In this document: positions 52,048 through 61,062 of the stretch, one piece after another | Numbering within the stretch: position 1 is the stretch's first letter | Layout: each line of letters begins with the position of its first letter | From: Hymenobacter nivis | GTDB taxonomy: Bacteria; Bacteroidota; Bacteroidia; Cytophagales; Hymenobacteraceae | NCBI RefSeq assembly: GCF_006439025.1 | Contig: NZ_RCYZ01000002.1 | Location: 248,753 to 312,752 of the forward strand | Length of the DNA stretch: 64,000 nt | Direction of reading: 5' to 3' | Translations under genes and position numbers: made by a program | Notes under the pieces: model-generated | The model's input: the letters and a program-made list of their open reading frames with translations, nothing else | Database searches by the model: none | What the model was told of the DNA's origin: nothing

Positions 52048-53279
52048 TGCTCCACAGCGCCGAACCAAGGCTTTTCGTACTCGGGGCGGCGCACTAATTC
52101 GTAATTATCAGGCGCAAAGGTACTCGGCCGCGGCCGGAAGCTGAAGGTGAGGGGCCCACCGTTGCCCACTTTGGCGTACGACCACTGCTCCTCGCCGCTG
52201 GCCAGGCGGCGCACGCCCTGCGGGGCCCCCAGCACCACGTACAGCAAGCCGCGGTCGGTGAGGAAGCCGGCCTTGTGGGCGGCGAAGAGGCGGTTAGCCG
52301 CCGCCACGCGGCCGTAGTAGTTGCGAATCATGATTTTACCCAGCGGCTGGTTGTCGTGGGCGGCGTTCAGCCAGAAGCCGTCCACGGCGCGCTTGGGGTC
52401 GGCGGCGGTGGCCAGGCGCTGGTGCTCGGTGGTGCTGGTGAGGTAGCGCAGGGGCTCGACGAGCTGCGCGGCGGTGCGCAGGTTGGGGTAGTCGCCGTTG
52501 GCCACGAGCAGGGCCAGGGTGCGCGGCTCCTGCCCGCCGAGGCCGCCCACGCGCAGGGCCAGCAGGCTGGGGTCGTCGCAGCGCAGCAGCTGGCCGGTGC
52601 GGGCCGCGGCCGAGTCGAGCAGCGGCAGGGTAGACGGGGGCCCCACCACGGTGGCGGGGTTCGTCATGGGGGGCAGGGCGGGGGTGGGGGGCACGGCGTA
52701 GCGCCGCAGCCGCAGGGGCTGGGTCAGCCCGTAGTTATCCACCCGAAACGTCTCGCCGGCCCGCACGTAGCCGCGCAGCAGCGGCAGCCCCGCCGAGTCG
52801 GTGACGATGAACGGGCGGCCCAGGCGCTCGGCCGTGAGGGGCAGCCAGGCGGTAGTGGCGGCGTTTTGCGGGGCCACGGCCGGGCCCGGGGGCCCCACCT
52901 GCACTTGAAGCACCGTGCCCTCGGGCACCCGCGCCACCGCCACGCAGAAGCTGGCCCGGGTGCCGCCCGTGACGTCGGGCCGCCGCCGCTGCCGGGCCCG
53001 CGGAATGCTGTCCTGCCACTGCGGGGCGGGGGCCCCGTAGCCGGCCCAGGCCGCCACGCGCAGCTGGCCCACGGCCGTGCCGGCGGGCAGGCGCACGTAC
53101 AGGCGTAAGCTGTCGAGCTCGCGGCGCACGTCCAGCATCACGCGGGGCACGTCGCGGTAGAGGCCCGCAAAATCGGGCCGGGGCAGGGCCGGGGCCTGTG
53201 TTTGGGCTTCGGCGGCCCGGGGCAGCGCGGCCAGGCAGGGAGCGGCCAGCGCCAGCGCCCAGGAGAGAAAACGGTTCAT
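51993..53279 (-). CDS. GWxTD domain-containing secreted protein
   Basis: 428 residues from the ATG at 53279. Signal peptide about 1-26. The body holds VMLDVRRELDSLRLYVRLPAG, then the C-terminal GWxTD region: RYLTSTTEHQRLATAADPKRAVDGFWLNAAHDNQPLGKIMIRNYYGRVAAANRLFAAHKAGFLTDRGLLYVVLGAP. The family is common in Bacteroidota envelope proteins; its role is unknown. Its C-terminal region overlaps the rlmB start by 55 nt. A TATGTTTG promoter lies 24 nt upstream. Confidence 0.87.
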   Translation of the reverse strand: MNRFLSWALALAAPCLAALPRAAEAQTQAPALPRPDFAGLYRDVPRVMLDVRRELDSLRLYVRLPAGTAVGQLRVAAWAGYGAPAPQWQDSIPRARQRRRPDVTGGTRASFCVAVARVPEGTVLQVQVGPPGPAVAPQNAATTAWLPLTAERLGRPFIVTDSAGLPLLRGYVRAGETFRVDNYGLTQPLRLRRYAVPPTPALPPMTNPATVVGPPSTLPLLDSAAARTGQLLRCDDPSLLALRVGGLGGQEPRTLALLVANGDYPNLRTAAQLVEPLRYLTSTTEHQRLATAADPKRAVDGFWLNAAHDNQPLGKIMIRNYYGRVAAANRLFAAHKAGFLTDRGLLYVVLGAPQGVRRLASGEEQWSYAKVGNGGPLTFSFRPRPSTFAPDNYELVRRPEYEKPWFGAVEQWRNAQTAPSAPTDPSGR

Positions 53280-53854
53280 GCAGCGTGTACGTGGTTGGGG
53301 CCCCAAACATAGAAGCTGTTTGGGAAGTCGGGAAGTTCAGCCTGGAACGCCATGCCCGGCCGGGCGGCTGACCGGGGGCCGAAGATTTGCCAAACCGCTT
53401 CACCTGCCAAAGGCTGGTAGAGCGGCGGGCACCGCGGGGCGCGCCGGGGCCCTGTTTATACGGCCCCGGGTGCCGAAGGGCTGCGCGGCCGGGCCCGGGG
53501 CGCACCCGGGGCGGGGGCGCGCCGGGCCCGGCCCTGGGCGCCCCGCTGCACAAAATTTAGGCGGCGCGGGGCTGGCCGCGGGGGCCATCTCCGTAGGGGC
53601 ATAAGGCCCAGACCAAACAGGATTTACCTGGGCCTGTTGCTCAGGTGCGGGGCCGCTGGGGGCGCTGTGCGTGGGGCCCCGGGGCCGGTTTGCTGCGCCG
53701 GCTTAAGCCGGCCGGTTGTTGTTTTGCAGGGCCCCCGGGGGAGGCGGGGCTGCCCGCCGGGGGCCCTGGCCGCCCCGGGCCGGGCACAATATTCGCGGGG
53801 CGGTGCGTTGCTACTCCACTACTAACTGCGCCACGTTCGGCCGCTATTCGCCGC
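53280..53854. other. 575-bp GC-rich gap without a gene
   Basis: No credible gene or RNA. It contains the promoter of the GWxTD gene (53304-53311, minus), several GC palindromes (e.g. GCCGGCTTAAGCCGGC at 53697-53712), and long GGGCCC-like tracts. An open frame joined to the O-antigen ligase gene from 53645 has no family features before 53855. Confidence 0.5.
53304..53311 (-). promoter_or_regulatory. -7 promoter element (TATGTTTG, minus strand)
   Basis: A TAnnTTTG match reading toward the GWxTD gene, 24 nt before its ATG at 53279. Confidence 0.5.
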
Positions 53855-55120
53855 ATGAAGAGGTTTTTTTCGGAAGCTAGAACGCAGCAACTGGGGGTGT
53901 TCTGGGGCGTGGTCATTATTGCCGGCATTTTCGTGTCAGACCACGTGCGGGTATTGCCCAGCATCGGCATTGCCGGGCTATTTGCGACCGGCGCGGGCTA
54001 TGCCCTGGCCCACCGGCGCGTGGCCCAGCGGGCCCACTGGCCCGTGCTGCTGAGCTTCGTGCTGGTGTATGCGCTGCACGTGGGCACGGCGCTGGCGCAC
54101 GCAGGCTGGGGCACCGAAATTCTCCAGCGCGACGCCGTGCTTCAGCTGCCGTTTCTGGTGCTGCCGCTGGCCTTTTTGCTGCTGCCCAGCTGGCGGCCCG
54201 CACACAAGCGGGCGCTGTGGCTCGTGCTCATCGGGGGCTGCCTGGTGGCGGCGGCCCGGGCCACGACCTACTACCTGCTGCACCGCGCAACGATTGACGA
54301 GAGCTACCTGCGCTCGCAGGTGATTCCCACCGTGCCCGACTACATCCGCTTCAGCCTGCTGGTGAGCATGGCCGTGCTGGCGGGCCTGGTGCTGGTGCTG
54401 AACCGGGAGCTGCGCCCGCGGCTGCGGCTGGCCACCTGGGTGGGCGTGGTGGTGCTGTTTCTGTTCCAGCACCTGCTGGCCGTGCGCAGCGGCGTCGTCA
54501 CGATGTACGCCGCGGGGGCCCTGTGGCTCTTCTGGCTGGGGTGGCAGCTGCGGCACTGGCGCGTGGCGCTGGCCGGGGCGGCGGCGGTGCTGCTGCTGGG
54601 GGGCGCGTGCCTGGTGCTGTTCCCCACGCTGCGCAACAAAATCAGCGTCACGCGCACCGATGCCAAGCAGCTCGACACCGTGGGGGCGGCCAACTACTAC
54701 TCCGTCACGGCGCGGGTGTATTCCTACGATGTGGCCTGGGCCCTTGTCAAGCAGCGCCCGCTGTTTGGCCTGAGCAAGGTGGGCCTGGAGCCGGCCATGG
54801 CCCGGCAGTACCGCGCCATGTACCCGGGCATCGAGCCCGCCCACTACCTGCTGCCGCACAACCAGTTCCTCTACAACCTGGCGGCCTACGGGGCCTTTGG
54901 CCTGCTGGTATTTTTGGTGGGCTTTTACTACGCGCTGTGGGTGGGCATCCGGCAGCGCAACCTCATGCTGCTGCTCATGTACGCCATCGTCACGCTCTCT
55001 TTCGTGGCCGAATACACGCTGGAAACCCAGATTGGGGTGCTGATCGGCCTGTTTTTCATCTTGCTGGCCGCCGCGCCCGTTGCGCCGCCGGCCACCCCAG
55101 GGGCCCCCGCGCCGCGCTAA
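53855..55120 (+). CDS. O-antigen ligase-like membrane protein
   Basis: 421 residues from the ATG at 53855, about ten transmembrane helices (e.g. 13-33, 60-82, 160-180, 350-375). The large periplasmic loop holds VTRTDAKQLDTVGAANYYSVTARVYSYDVAWALVKQRPLFGLSKVG, and then HYLLPHNQFLYNLAAYGAFGLLVFLV with the conserved His-Asn of the Wzy_C/O-antigen ligase family. These enzymes transfer polysaccharide to lipid A-core or protein. It is followed by a GT9 glycosyltransferase, so a role in surface glycans is likely. Could instead be a polymerase. Confidence 0.85.
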   Translation: MKRFFSEARTQQLGVFWGVVIIAGIFVSDHVRVLPSIGIAGLFATGAGYALAHRRVAQRAHWPVLLSFVLVYALHVGTALAHAGWGTEILQRDAVLQLPFLVLPLAFLLLPSWRPAHKRALWLVLIGGCLVAAARATTYYLLHRATIDESYLRSQVIPTVPDYIRFSLLVSMAVLAGLVLVLNRELRPRLRLATWVGVVVLFLFQHLLAVRSGVVTMYAAGALWLFWLGWQLRHWRVALAGAAAVLLLGGACLVLFPTLRNKISVTRTDAKQLDTVGAANYYSVTARVYSYDVAWALVKQRPLFGLSKVGLEPAMARQYRAMYPGIEPAHYLLPHNQFLYNLAAYGAFGLLVFLVGFYYALWVGIRQRNLMLLLMYAIVTLSFVAEYTLETQIGVLIGLFFILLAAAPVAPPATPGAPAPR

Positions 55121-55146
55121 AAACCCTAGCCCCGGGGCCCCGGCCG

Positions 55147-55154
55147 TAGCTTTG
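55147..55154 (+). promoter_or_regulatory. -7 promoter element (TAGCTTTG), near-leaderless
   Basis: A TAnnTTTG match ending 5 nt before the ATG at 55160, implying a leaderless mRNA for the GT9 gene. Confidence 0.55.
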
Positions 55155-55159
55155 CCGCC

Positions 55160-56389
55160 ATGTTCAGCTACTTGATTGGCCGCTTCCGCCAGTTTCGCCG
55201 CCAGCGCCGGCAGGGCGGCCAGGTGGCGGCCCTGAGCCAAGCCGACGCCGCCGCCCTGGCCGCGCAGGCCCCGCCCGACCCCGCCCGGGTGCTGGTGGTG
55301 CGCAACGATTCCATCGGCGACTACCTCCTCTACCGCCCCTGGCTGCGCGCAATGAGCGCCGCGGTGCGCGGCCGCGGCCAGCGCCTCACGCTGGTGGCCA
55401 ACGCGCTGTGGGCCCCCCTGGCCCGCGCCTGGGACGCCGACTTGTTTGACGAGCTGGTGGTGGTCGATTTCGGCCGCTTCACCAAAGACCTGGCCTACCG
55501 CGCCGCCACCGTGGGGGCCCTGGGGACCACCGGGTTCGGCGAGGCCATCTACCCGCTTCACGTGCGCGAGCCGGCGGTCGAAAACTTCCTCCGCTTCCTG
55601 GGGGCCCCCGTGCGGGTGGCCGGCCAGAGCGGCCAGCAGGGCCCCTGGGCCGAGCTCCTCAATGCCGGCTACACCCGCCTGCTGCCCAGCACGCCGGCCG
55701 TACTATTTGAGTACGACCGCAACCGCGAGTTCTTCGAGAACTGGCAGCGCGGAGCCACCGAAACCGACGCGCCCCTGGCCCTGGTGCCGGGCGCCACGGC
55801 CGCCGCCGTGCCGCTGTGCCTGCCCGCCGCCGTGCACCAAGCCGCCGCCGCTGAGGCGGCGCTGGGGCCCTACCTCGTGCTGTTCCCCGGGGCCAGCGCA
55901 CGGCAGAAGCGCTGGCCCACGGGGCACTTTGCGCAGCTGGCGCGGGGCCTGCGCCAGCACTTTGGGCCCCGGTACCGGCTCATCATCGCCGGCAGCGCCG
56001 CCGACGATGCGCACGCCCAGCGCATTATCAAGGCCGCCGGGCCGGGCGTGTCCCTGGAAAACCGCTGCGGCCAAACCGCCCTGCCCGGCCTGGCCGCGCT
56101 GGTGGCCGGCGCCCAGCTGCTCATCAGCAACGACACCGTGACGGCCCACTTAGCGGCCCAGGCCGGCGTGCCCCTGTTGGTGCTGCTGATGGGCGAGAAC
56201 TACGGCAAGTTTTTTCCCTACCCCGCGCCCCTGCTGGGGGCCCCGTGCTGCTGCCTGTTCCCGCCCAGCCAGGAAGCGCGCTTCGCCCAAGGCGATTTCA
56301 GCACCCCGGCCCGCGACCCACAAATCGACCAAATTGCGCCCGCCCGCGCCCTGGCCGCCGCCATCGAGCTGCTACCGGCGGCGGAATAA
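55160..56389 (+). CDS. Glycosyltransferase family 9 (heptosyltransferase-like)
   Basis: 409 residues. The N-terminal basic region (RFRQFRRQRRQ) may associate with the membrane. VLVVRNDSIGDYLLYRPWLRAM is the GT9 N-terminal domain start. The C-terminal domain has LVLFPGASARQKRWPTGHFAQLARGL and LLISNDTVTAHLAAQAGVPLLVLL (D-T-x-x-xH nucleotide-sugar motif). It adds a sugar, typically heptose or a related one, to the lipopolysaccharide core. A cysteine cluster CCCLF is near 369-373. Follows the O-antigen ligase-like gene by 39 nt. Confidence 0.9.
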   Translation: MFSYLIGRFRQFRRQRRQGGQVAALSQADAAALAAQAPPDPARVLVVRNDSIGDYLLYRPWLRAMSAAVRGRGQRLTLVANALWAPLARAWDADLFDELVVVDFGRFTKDLAYRAATVGALGTTGFGEAIYPLHVREPAVENFLRFLGAPVRVAGQSGQQGPWAELLNAGYTRLLPSTPAVLFEYDRNREFFENWQRGATETDAPLALVPGATAAAVPLCLPAAVHQAAAAEAALGPYLVLFPGASARQKRWPTGHFAQLARGLRQHFGPRYRLIIAGSAADDAHAQRIIKAAGPGVSLENRCGQTALPGLAALVAGAQLLISNDTVTAHLAAQAGVPLLVLLMGENYGKFFPYPAPLLGAPCCCLFPPSQEARFAQGDFSTPARDPQIDQIAPARALAAAIELLPAAE

Positions 56390-56411
56390 GCCCTGCTCGT
56401 TTTGGCCACTA

Positions 56412-56451
56412 AAAAAGGGCCGGCCCGCATTGCTGCGGGCCGGCCCTTTTT
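56412..56451. terminator. 17-bp perfect bidirectional terminator
   Basis: 56412-56428 pairs exactly with 56435-56451 (6-nt loop), A and T runs at the ends. Between the convergent GT9 and DUF2723 genes. Confidence 0.9.
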
Positions 56452-56473
56452 GGATTTAGGGCCCCGGGGGCTG

Positions 56474-59400
56474 CTACTGGCCTTGGCCTTGCAGGTAGGG
56501 CTGGAGCACGGCAAATGCCTTTTGGGCCCGCACGGTGTCGCCCACTTGCAGGGCCGAGCGGTACACGTACTGGAGGTTGACGAGGTGCAGGCGCTGGTCG
56601 TAGTCGAAGAGGCTGCCGTCGGGGCGGGCCGCGTAGTACGACAGCATCTGGATGGAGCGGCGCGTCATCGTGTCGAGGATGTTGTCGGCGCGCTGCTTTT
56701 CGCCGCCTGCGATGAGGGCCGGCACTAGCTGGGGCGAGTAGTAGTCGTAGGGAATGGCCTTGTCGGGCATCACCTGCAAGCAGTAGTCGGCCACCTCTTT
56801 GGCCTTGGCCTTGTTGCCGCGCTCGAGGTACGTGTTGGCTAGGCGGGCAAACTTGTCGCGGTAGTTCGACGGGAATTTCAGGCTGTTCTCGTCGTAGAAA
56901 ATCTTGTCGTTTGTCAGGCCCCGGTAGCTGAAGGTTTTCATCAGCTCGCGGTAGTTCAGGTCGAGGTCCACGTAGCCGTCCTCGCCCTGGGGCGTGTAGT
57001 TGGGGTCCTTCAGCGGCAGCAGGCGGTAGGCCAGGCCTTCCAGCTGGAAGTAGGGCTGCAGGTTCATGTAGTCGCTCGGCGTGACGGTGGAGCTGAAGTA
57101 GATGGGCCGCTTCCAGTTGTTGGTGGCAATCATGTCGAGGATCACCAGGTTCTTCTTCTCGATGCCGCGCTTGCCCATGCTCCAGTCCATGCGGTCCACG
57201 AGCTGGTTTTCGCGGCCCTTGGGAATGAGGCCCAACTTCTTAAAGGCCGTCGTATCCACGGGCAGGTAGAAGTTCGGCGTCGGGAACGACATGATGCCGG
57301 GGCCGTCTTCCTGGTACTGCACTTGCAGCAGCGGGCTGTTTTGCTGCACCAATTGGATGAACTGCTTCACGTCCACCTCCTTCACGGCCGGGTTCTGGGC
57401 GAAGGGCAGGTAATCGTTGGTGCCCTGCGCGTAGCCCTTCTCGCCCATGCTGATGGGCAGCGGCTGCGAGAGGTACGAGCGGCGCTTCATCTGCTGGATG
57501 TACCAGTCGGTGTTCAGGTAGCTGAGCACGGCCACGCGCACGTCGGTGCGCACGCCCTCCACCTCCTGGGCGTACCAGAGCGGGAAGGTGTCGTTGTCGC
57601 CGTTGGTGAACAAAATGGCGTTCGGGGCGCAGCTATTGAGCAGGTTCTTGGCCGAATCCACCGAGTTGTAGCGGCCCGAGCGGTCGTGGTCGTCCCAGCC
57701 CTGGGCAGCCAGGATGCCCGGTGCCACTACGCCCAGCGCAATGGCAATGGCCGCCCGGGGCCCCTCGTTCTTAATGGCCGAGCGCAGCAGATCGGCGATG
57801 CCGAGCACGCCCAGCCCGATCCAGATGGCGAAGGCAAACGTGGCCCCCGCAAACGTGTAGTCACGCTCGCGCGGCTCCAGCGGCGGCTGGTTGAGGTACA
57901 CGATGATGGCCAAGCCGGTGAGCAGGAACAGCAGGCCCACCACCAAGGCGTCCTTGCTGTCGCGCCGGCTCTGGAAAAACAGGCCGATAAGGCCCAAAAT
58001 CAGCGGGATGGCGAAGAAGTTGTTGTGGGCCTTGCTCAGGCCGATGCGCTCGGGCAGGCTGTGGGCGCTGGGGCTAAAGGGCGTCACCACCCCGGCCTGC
58101 TGCACGTCGGACTCGCGCCCCACGTAGTTCCACATGAAGTAGCGCCAGAACATGTGGCCCATCTGGTAGCGGAACAAAAACGACAGGTTCTGGCCCATCG
58201 TCGGCTTCACACCTTCTTGAATGTCAACCCACTTCTTGTACTCCTGGATGTGGTTGGCCTCGGGGCTGTAGATGCGCGGGAGCAGCATCTTGTCCTCGTC
58301 GCGGTAGCCGGCTTCCTGGGCGCGGGGCAGGGCCTCGTCGTAGGTATTCGAGGTGGTGTTGCGCACGTAGCGCGCGGCCCCGGGCTCGTTGTGGTCGGGC
58401 TGGGCGTTGAATTGGGGGCCGTAGAGCAGCGGCCGCGAGCCGTACTGCTCGCGCTTGAGGTAGCTCACGAAGCTCAGCACATCCTCGGGGTCGTTCTCGT
58501 TGATGGTAGGGTGGTACGACGAGCGGATGGGCACGATGAGGTAGCTCGAATACCCGATCAGGATGAAGGTGAAGCACAGCATGGCCGTGTTCAGGAGCTG
58601 GCTTTTGCGTTGAAACGACACCCGGAACCCGTACACCATCAGGCCGATGAGGGCCACCACGAAGATGATGAGGCCCGAGTTGAAGGGCAGGCGCACGGTG
58701 TTCACGAAGAACACTTCGAAGTAGCCGGCCAGCGTGGGCAAGCCCGGGATGATGCCCACCAGCACGGCCGCCAGCAGCACCAAGCACACGGCCATCACGG
58801 CGATAATACCCTTCACGTTGGGGTTGGGGTTGCGGCGGTAGTAGTAGATAAGGCCCAGGGCGGGCAGCGTGAGCAGGTTGAGCAAGTGGACGCCGATGCT
58901 GAGGCCGATGACGTAGGCAATCAGCACGATCCACTTATCAGAGTCGGGCTCGGCGGCGTGGCCTTCCCACTTCAGCATGAGCCAGACGACGGCCGCCGTG
59001 CACAGGCTCGACATGGCGTACACCTCGCCCTCCACGGCGTTGAACCAGAACGAATCGGTGAAGGCGAAGGCCAAGGCCCCCACGGCCCCCGCGCCCAGAA
59101 TCAGCAGCGTGTCGGTGCCGGTGGGCTCCTCGGTGGGCGTGTTCACGGCCGAGCGGCGCAGCACCAGCTTGGCCGCCATGCGGGTAATGCTCCAGAACAG
59201 AAACAGCACGGTGAAGGCGCTGCTCAGCCCCGAGAGGGCGTTCACGAGCACGGCCACCTTAGTGGGGTCGCCGAACGAAAACAGCGAGAACAGCCGCCCC
59301 AGTAGCAGGAACGTGGGGGCCCCGGGCGGGTGCGGCACCAGCAGCTTGTAGGCGCAGGCGATGAACTCGCCGCAGTCCCAGAACGAGGCCGTGGGCTCGA

Positions 59401-59476
59401 GCGTGCTGAGGTAGGTGGCGGCGGCGATGGCGAACACGAGCCACCCGACGAGGTTGTTTAATCGTTGGAAACGCAT
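56474..59476 (-). CDS. DUF2723 (GT117-like) membrane protein
   Basis: 1000 residues from the ATG at 59476. The N-terminal 550 residues carry about eleven helices. The first extracytoplasmic loop has TLEPTASFWDCGEFIACAYKLLVPHPPGAPTFLLLGRLFSLF, the conserved DUF2723 block with acidic Asp-Cys-Gly-Glu. The C-terminal part is a soluble periplasmic domain (VSLNRDF-like strands and TPR-like helices, ending in AVLQPYLQGQGQ). The family is related to protein O-mannosyltransferases and is expected to move sugars from lipid carriers onto proteins. Specific substrate unknown. Confidence 0.92.
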   Translation of the reverse strand: MRFQRLNNLVGWLVFAIAAATYLSTLEPTASFWDCGEFIACAYKLLVPHPPGAPTFLLLGRLFSLFSFGDPTKVAVLVNALSGLSSAFTVLFLFWSITRMAAKLVLRRSAVNTPTEEPTGTDTLLILGAGAVGALAFAFTDSFWFNAVEGEVYAMSSLCTAAVVWLMLKWEGHAAEPDSDKWIVLIAYVIGLSIGVHLLNLLTLPALGLIYYYRRNPNPNVKGIIAVMAVCLVLLAAVLVGIIPGLPTLAGYFEVFFVNTVRLPFNSGLIIFVVALIGLMVYGFRVSFQRKSQLLNTAMLCFTFILIGYSSYLIVPIRSSYHPTINENDPEDVLSFVSYLKREQYGSRPLLYGPQFNAQPDHNEPGAARYVRNTTSNTYDEALPRAQEAGYRDEDKMLLPRIYSPEANHIQEYKKWVDIQEGVKPTMGQNLSFLFRYQMGHMFWRYFMWNYVGRESDVQQAGVVTPFSPSAHSLPERIGLSKAHNNFFAIPLILGLIGLFFQSRRDSKDALVVGLLFLLTGLAIIVYLNQPPLEPRERDYTFAGATFAFAIWIGLGVLGIADLLRSAIKNEGPRAAIAIALGVVAPGILAAQGWDDHDRSGRYNSVDSAKNLLNSCAPNAILFTNGDNDTFPLWYAQEVEGVRTDVRVAVLSYLNTDWYIQQMKRRSYLSQPLPISMGEKGYAQGTNDYLPFAQNPAVKEVDVKQFIQLVQQNSPLLQVQYQEDGPGIMSFPTPNFYLPVDTTAFKKLGLIPKGRENQLVDRMDWSMGKRGIEKKNLVILDMIATNNWKRPIYFSSTVTPSDYMNLQPYFQLEGLAYRLLPLKDPNYTPQGEDGYVDLDLNYRELMKTFSYRGLTNDKIFYDENSLKFPSNYRDKFARLANTYLERGNKAKAKEVADYCLQVMPDKAIPYDYYSPQLVPALIAGGEKQRADNILDTMTRRSIQMLSYYAARPDGSLFDYDQRLHLVNLQYVYRSALQVGDTVRAQKAFAVLQPYLQGQGQ

Positions 59477-59552
59477 AAAAAAAGTAGTGCGGCCCCGGCC
59501 CTGTGGGGGCCTGCGGGCAAATCGAAAAGGGCCGGGCGCGGCTAGCAAAGCT

Positions 59553-59560
59553 CAAAAGTA
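59553..59560 (-). promoter_or_regulatory. -7 promoter element (TACTTTTG, minus strand)
   Basis: A TAnnTTTG match reading toward the DUF2723 gene, 76 nt before its ATG. Confidence 0.5.
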
Positions 59561-59679
59561 GGCACGGGCGCCGGGCCGCCCACCCGGTGAGCTTCAGGGC
59601 CCCGGTACGCCCATAAACACCGAAAGCAGCCAGGGGCTGCTTTCGGGAAACGAAGAAGTGCGGGTAGGGCCCCGGGCCG

Positions 59680-60063
59680 TCAGTTTTGGAGCACCAGGCG
59701 CTTGGTGCTGGCCACCTTGCCGTCAACCACCAGGCTGTAGAAGTACAGGCCGCCGGGCAGGTCGGTCAGGTTCAGGCTCAGGCCGGGGAAGCTGATTTCG
59801 GGGCGCAGGGCCACGGAGCGAATTTCCTGGCCGATGACGTTGCTCAGGCGCAGCAGGTAGGCGGGGCCGGCGGGCTGGCGCATTTGCACCGTCACGAAGC
59901 CGTGGCTGGGGTTGGGGTACAAGCTCAGGCCGAGGGCCTCGCCGGGGCCCTGCACCGGGCCGGCGAGCAGCACGAGTGGCTTAGGCGTGCGGGCCGTGGC
60001 GGTGGGGGCCCCGGCAAGGCCGGCCGCGGCCAGCGCCAAAAAAAACAGGGTAAATATTTTCAT
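59680..60063 (-). CDS. Minimal T9SS sorting-domain protein
   Basis: 127 residues from the ATG at 60063. Signal peptide about 1-24, then 20 residues of linker, then a complete type A T9SS C-terminal domain: LGLSLYPNPSHGFVTVQM, LRLSNVIGQEIRSV, LNLTDLPGGLYFYSLVVDGKVASTKRLVLQN. There is no room for a cargo domain. It could be a small surface-anchored protein or the remnant of a larger gene. A tandem 21-bp repeat lies upstream. Confidence 0.85.
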   Translation of the reverse strand: MKIFTLFFLALAAAGLAGAPTATARTPKPLVLLAGPVQGPGEALGLSLYPNPSHGFVTVQMRQPAGPAYLLRLSNVIGQEIRSVALRPEISFPGLSLNLTDLPGGLYFYSLVVDGKVASTKRLVLQN

Positions 60064-60140
60064 CGCAGAAAAAAGAAAAGCGGGGGAGGAAACAATCGGG
60101 GCGCGGCGGGGCCGAAAAAACAACGGACTGGCCCCGGCAG

Positions 60141-60182
60141 CCGGTCGTTGTTAAATAATAACCGGTCGTTGTTAAATAATAA
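60141..60182. repeat. Two tandem perfect 21-bp repeats
   Basis: 60141-60161 and 60162-60182 are identical (CCGGTCGTTG then TTAAATAATAA). They lie between birA and the T9SS-CTD gene, in the latter's upstream region. Confidence 0.9.
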
Positions 60183-60237
60183 ATCAAGCACCGTGCCGCG
60201 CTGCGAAGGTAGATGCGCAAACCCCCTAAATGGTTGA

Positions 60238-60996
60238 CTACGCGTGCCGAATTTCCTGCAATCCGAACCAGCGCACTGCCCCGCCGATTTCCACCGCCAG
60301 GCGGCCGTCCTCGCCCACCCCGACAATCTGGCCGTGCACCCGCTGGCCGGCCACCTCATAGGCGTGAGGCTCCTGGTAGCGGTACAGCACCTGCAGGTAG
60401 TCGCGGCGTAGGGCCCCCACCTGGCCGGCCCGTAGCTGGAGGTAGCGCCGCTCCAGGCACTCGAGCAGGTGGGCGGCCAGGGGCCCCAGGCCGTAGGCGC
60501 GGCCGGTGAGGGCGGCCAGCGACGTGGCAGTAGGCATCTCAAAGGCCAGTTGGTTCACGTTCAGGCCAATGCCTACAATGCTGTGCTGAATTTGGGTTCC
60601 GCTCAGCGCGTTTTCAATCAGGATGCCGCCCATTTTTTGGGCGCCGTAGTACAGGTCGTTGGGCCACTTCAGGCGCAGGGCGGGGGAGGGGCCCAGCCGG
60701 GCGGCGGCCCAGTCGTGCACCGCCAGGGCCACCGCCTGGCTGAGCAAAAACTGCTGGCCGGCGGCCAAAAACGTGGGCATCCACACCACCGAAAGGGTCA
60801 GGTTTTCGTCGGCAGCGGCGTGCCAGTGGTTGCCGCGCTGGCCCCGGCCGGCGGTTTGGTAGCCCGTGGCCACGGTGCAGCCTTCGCTGGCCCGGTTTTC
60901 GCCAAGCAGGCGCTGGGCCTCCGCGTTGGTAGAGCCGCACGCGGGCAACCACAGCAGCTGCTGGCCCGTGAACAGGGTTTGGGGACTAATTTCCAT
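60238..60996 (-). CDS. birA: Biotin--[acetyl-CoA-carboxylase] ligase
   Basis: 252 residues from the ATG at 60996. There is no N-terminal winged helix, so no repressor function. LPACGSTNAEAQRLL, then YQTAGRGQRGNHWHA (biotin/AMP loop GRGQRG), SVVWMP, LRLKWPNDLYYGAQKMGGILIEN (KWPNDL) and SIVGIGLNVNQ are all conserved. It activates biotin with ATP and attaches it to carboxylase carrier lysine. Divergent from rsfS, 66 nt between starts. Confidence 0.95.
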   Translation of the reverse strand: MEISPQTLFTGQQLLWLPACGSTNAEAQRLLGENRASEGCTVATGYQTAGRGQRGNHWHAAADENLTLSVVWMPTFLAAGQQFLLSQAVALAVHDWAAARLGPSPALRLKWPNDLYYGAQKMGGILIENALSGTQIQHSIVGIGLNVNQLAFEMPTATSLAALTGRAYGLGPLAAHLLECLERRYLQLRAGQVGALRRDYLQVLYRYQEPHAYEVAGQRVHGQIVGVGEDGRLAVEIGGAVRWFGLQEIRHA

Positions 60997-61062
60997 CACC
61001 TTTGTTGTGTAACTTGCATTGAGGGCCCCGGCAGAACCAGGGCTCAAACCTAATTATACCTT

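Noticed and set aside
53645..53854. 70-residue N-terminal extension of the O-antigen ligase-like protein
   Set aside because: Gly/Pro/Arg-rich with no hydrophobic pattern, unlike the rest; the ATG at 53855 directly precedes the first membrane helix.
57323..59305. 660-residue open frame antisense to the DUF2723 gene
   Set aside because: No family features, His/Gln/Gly-rich translation typical of the antisense of GC-rich coding DNA, and the opposite strand encodes a well-conserved protein.
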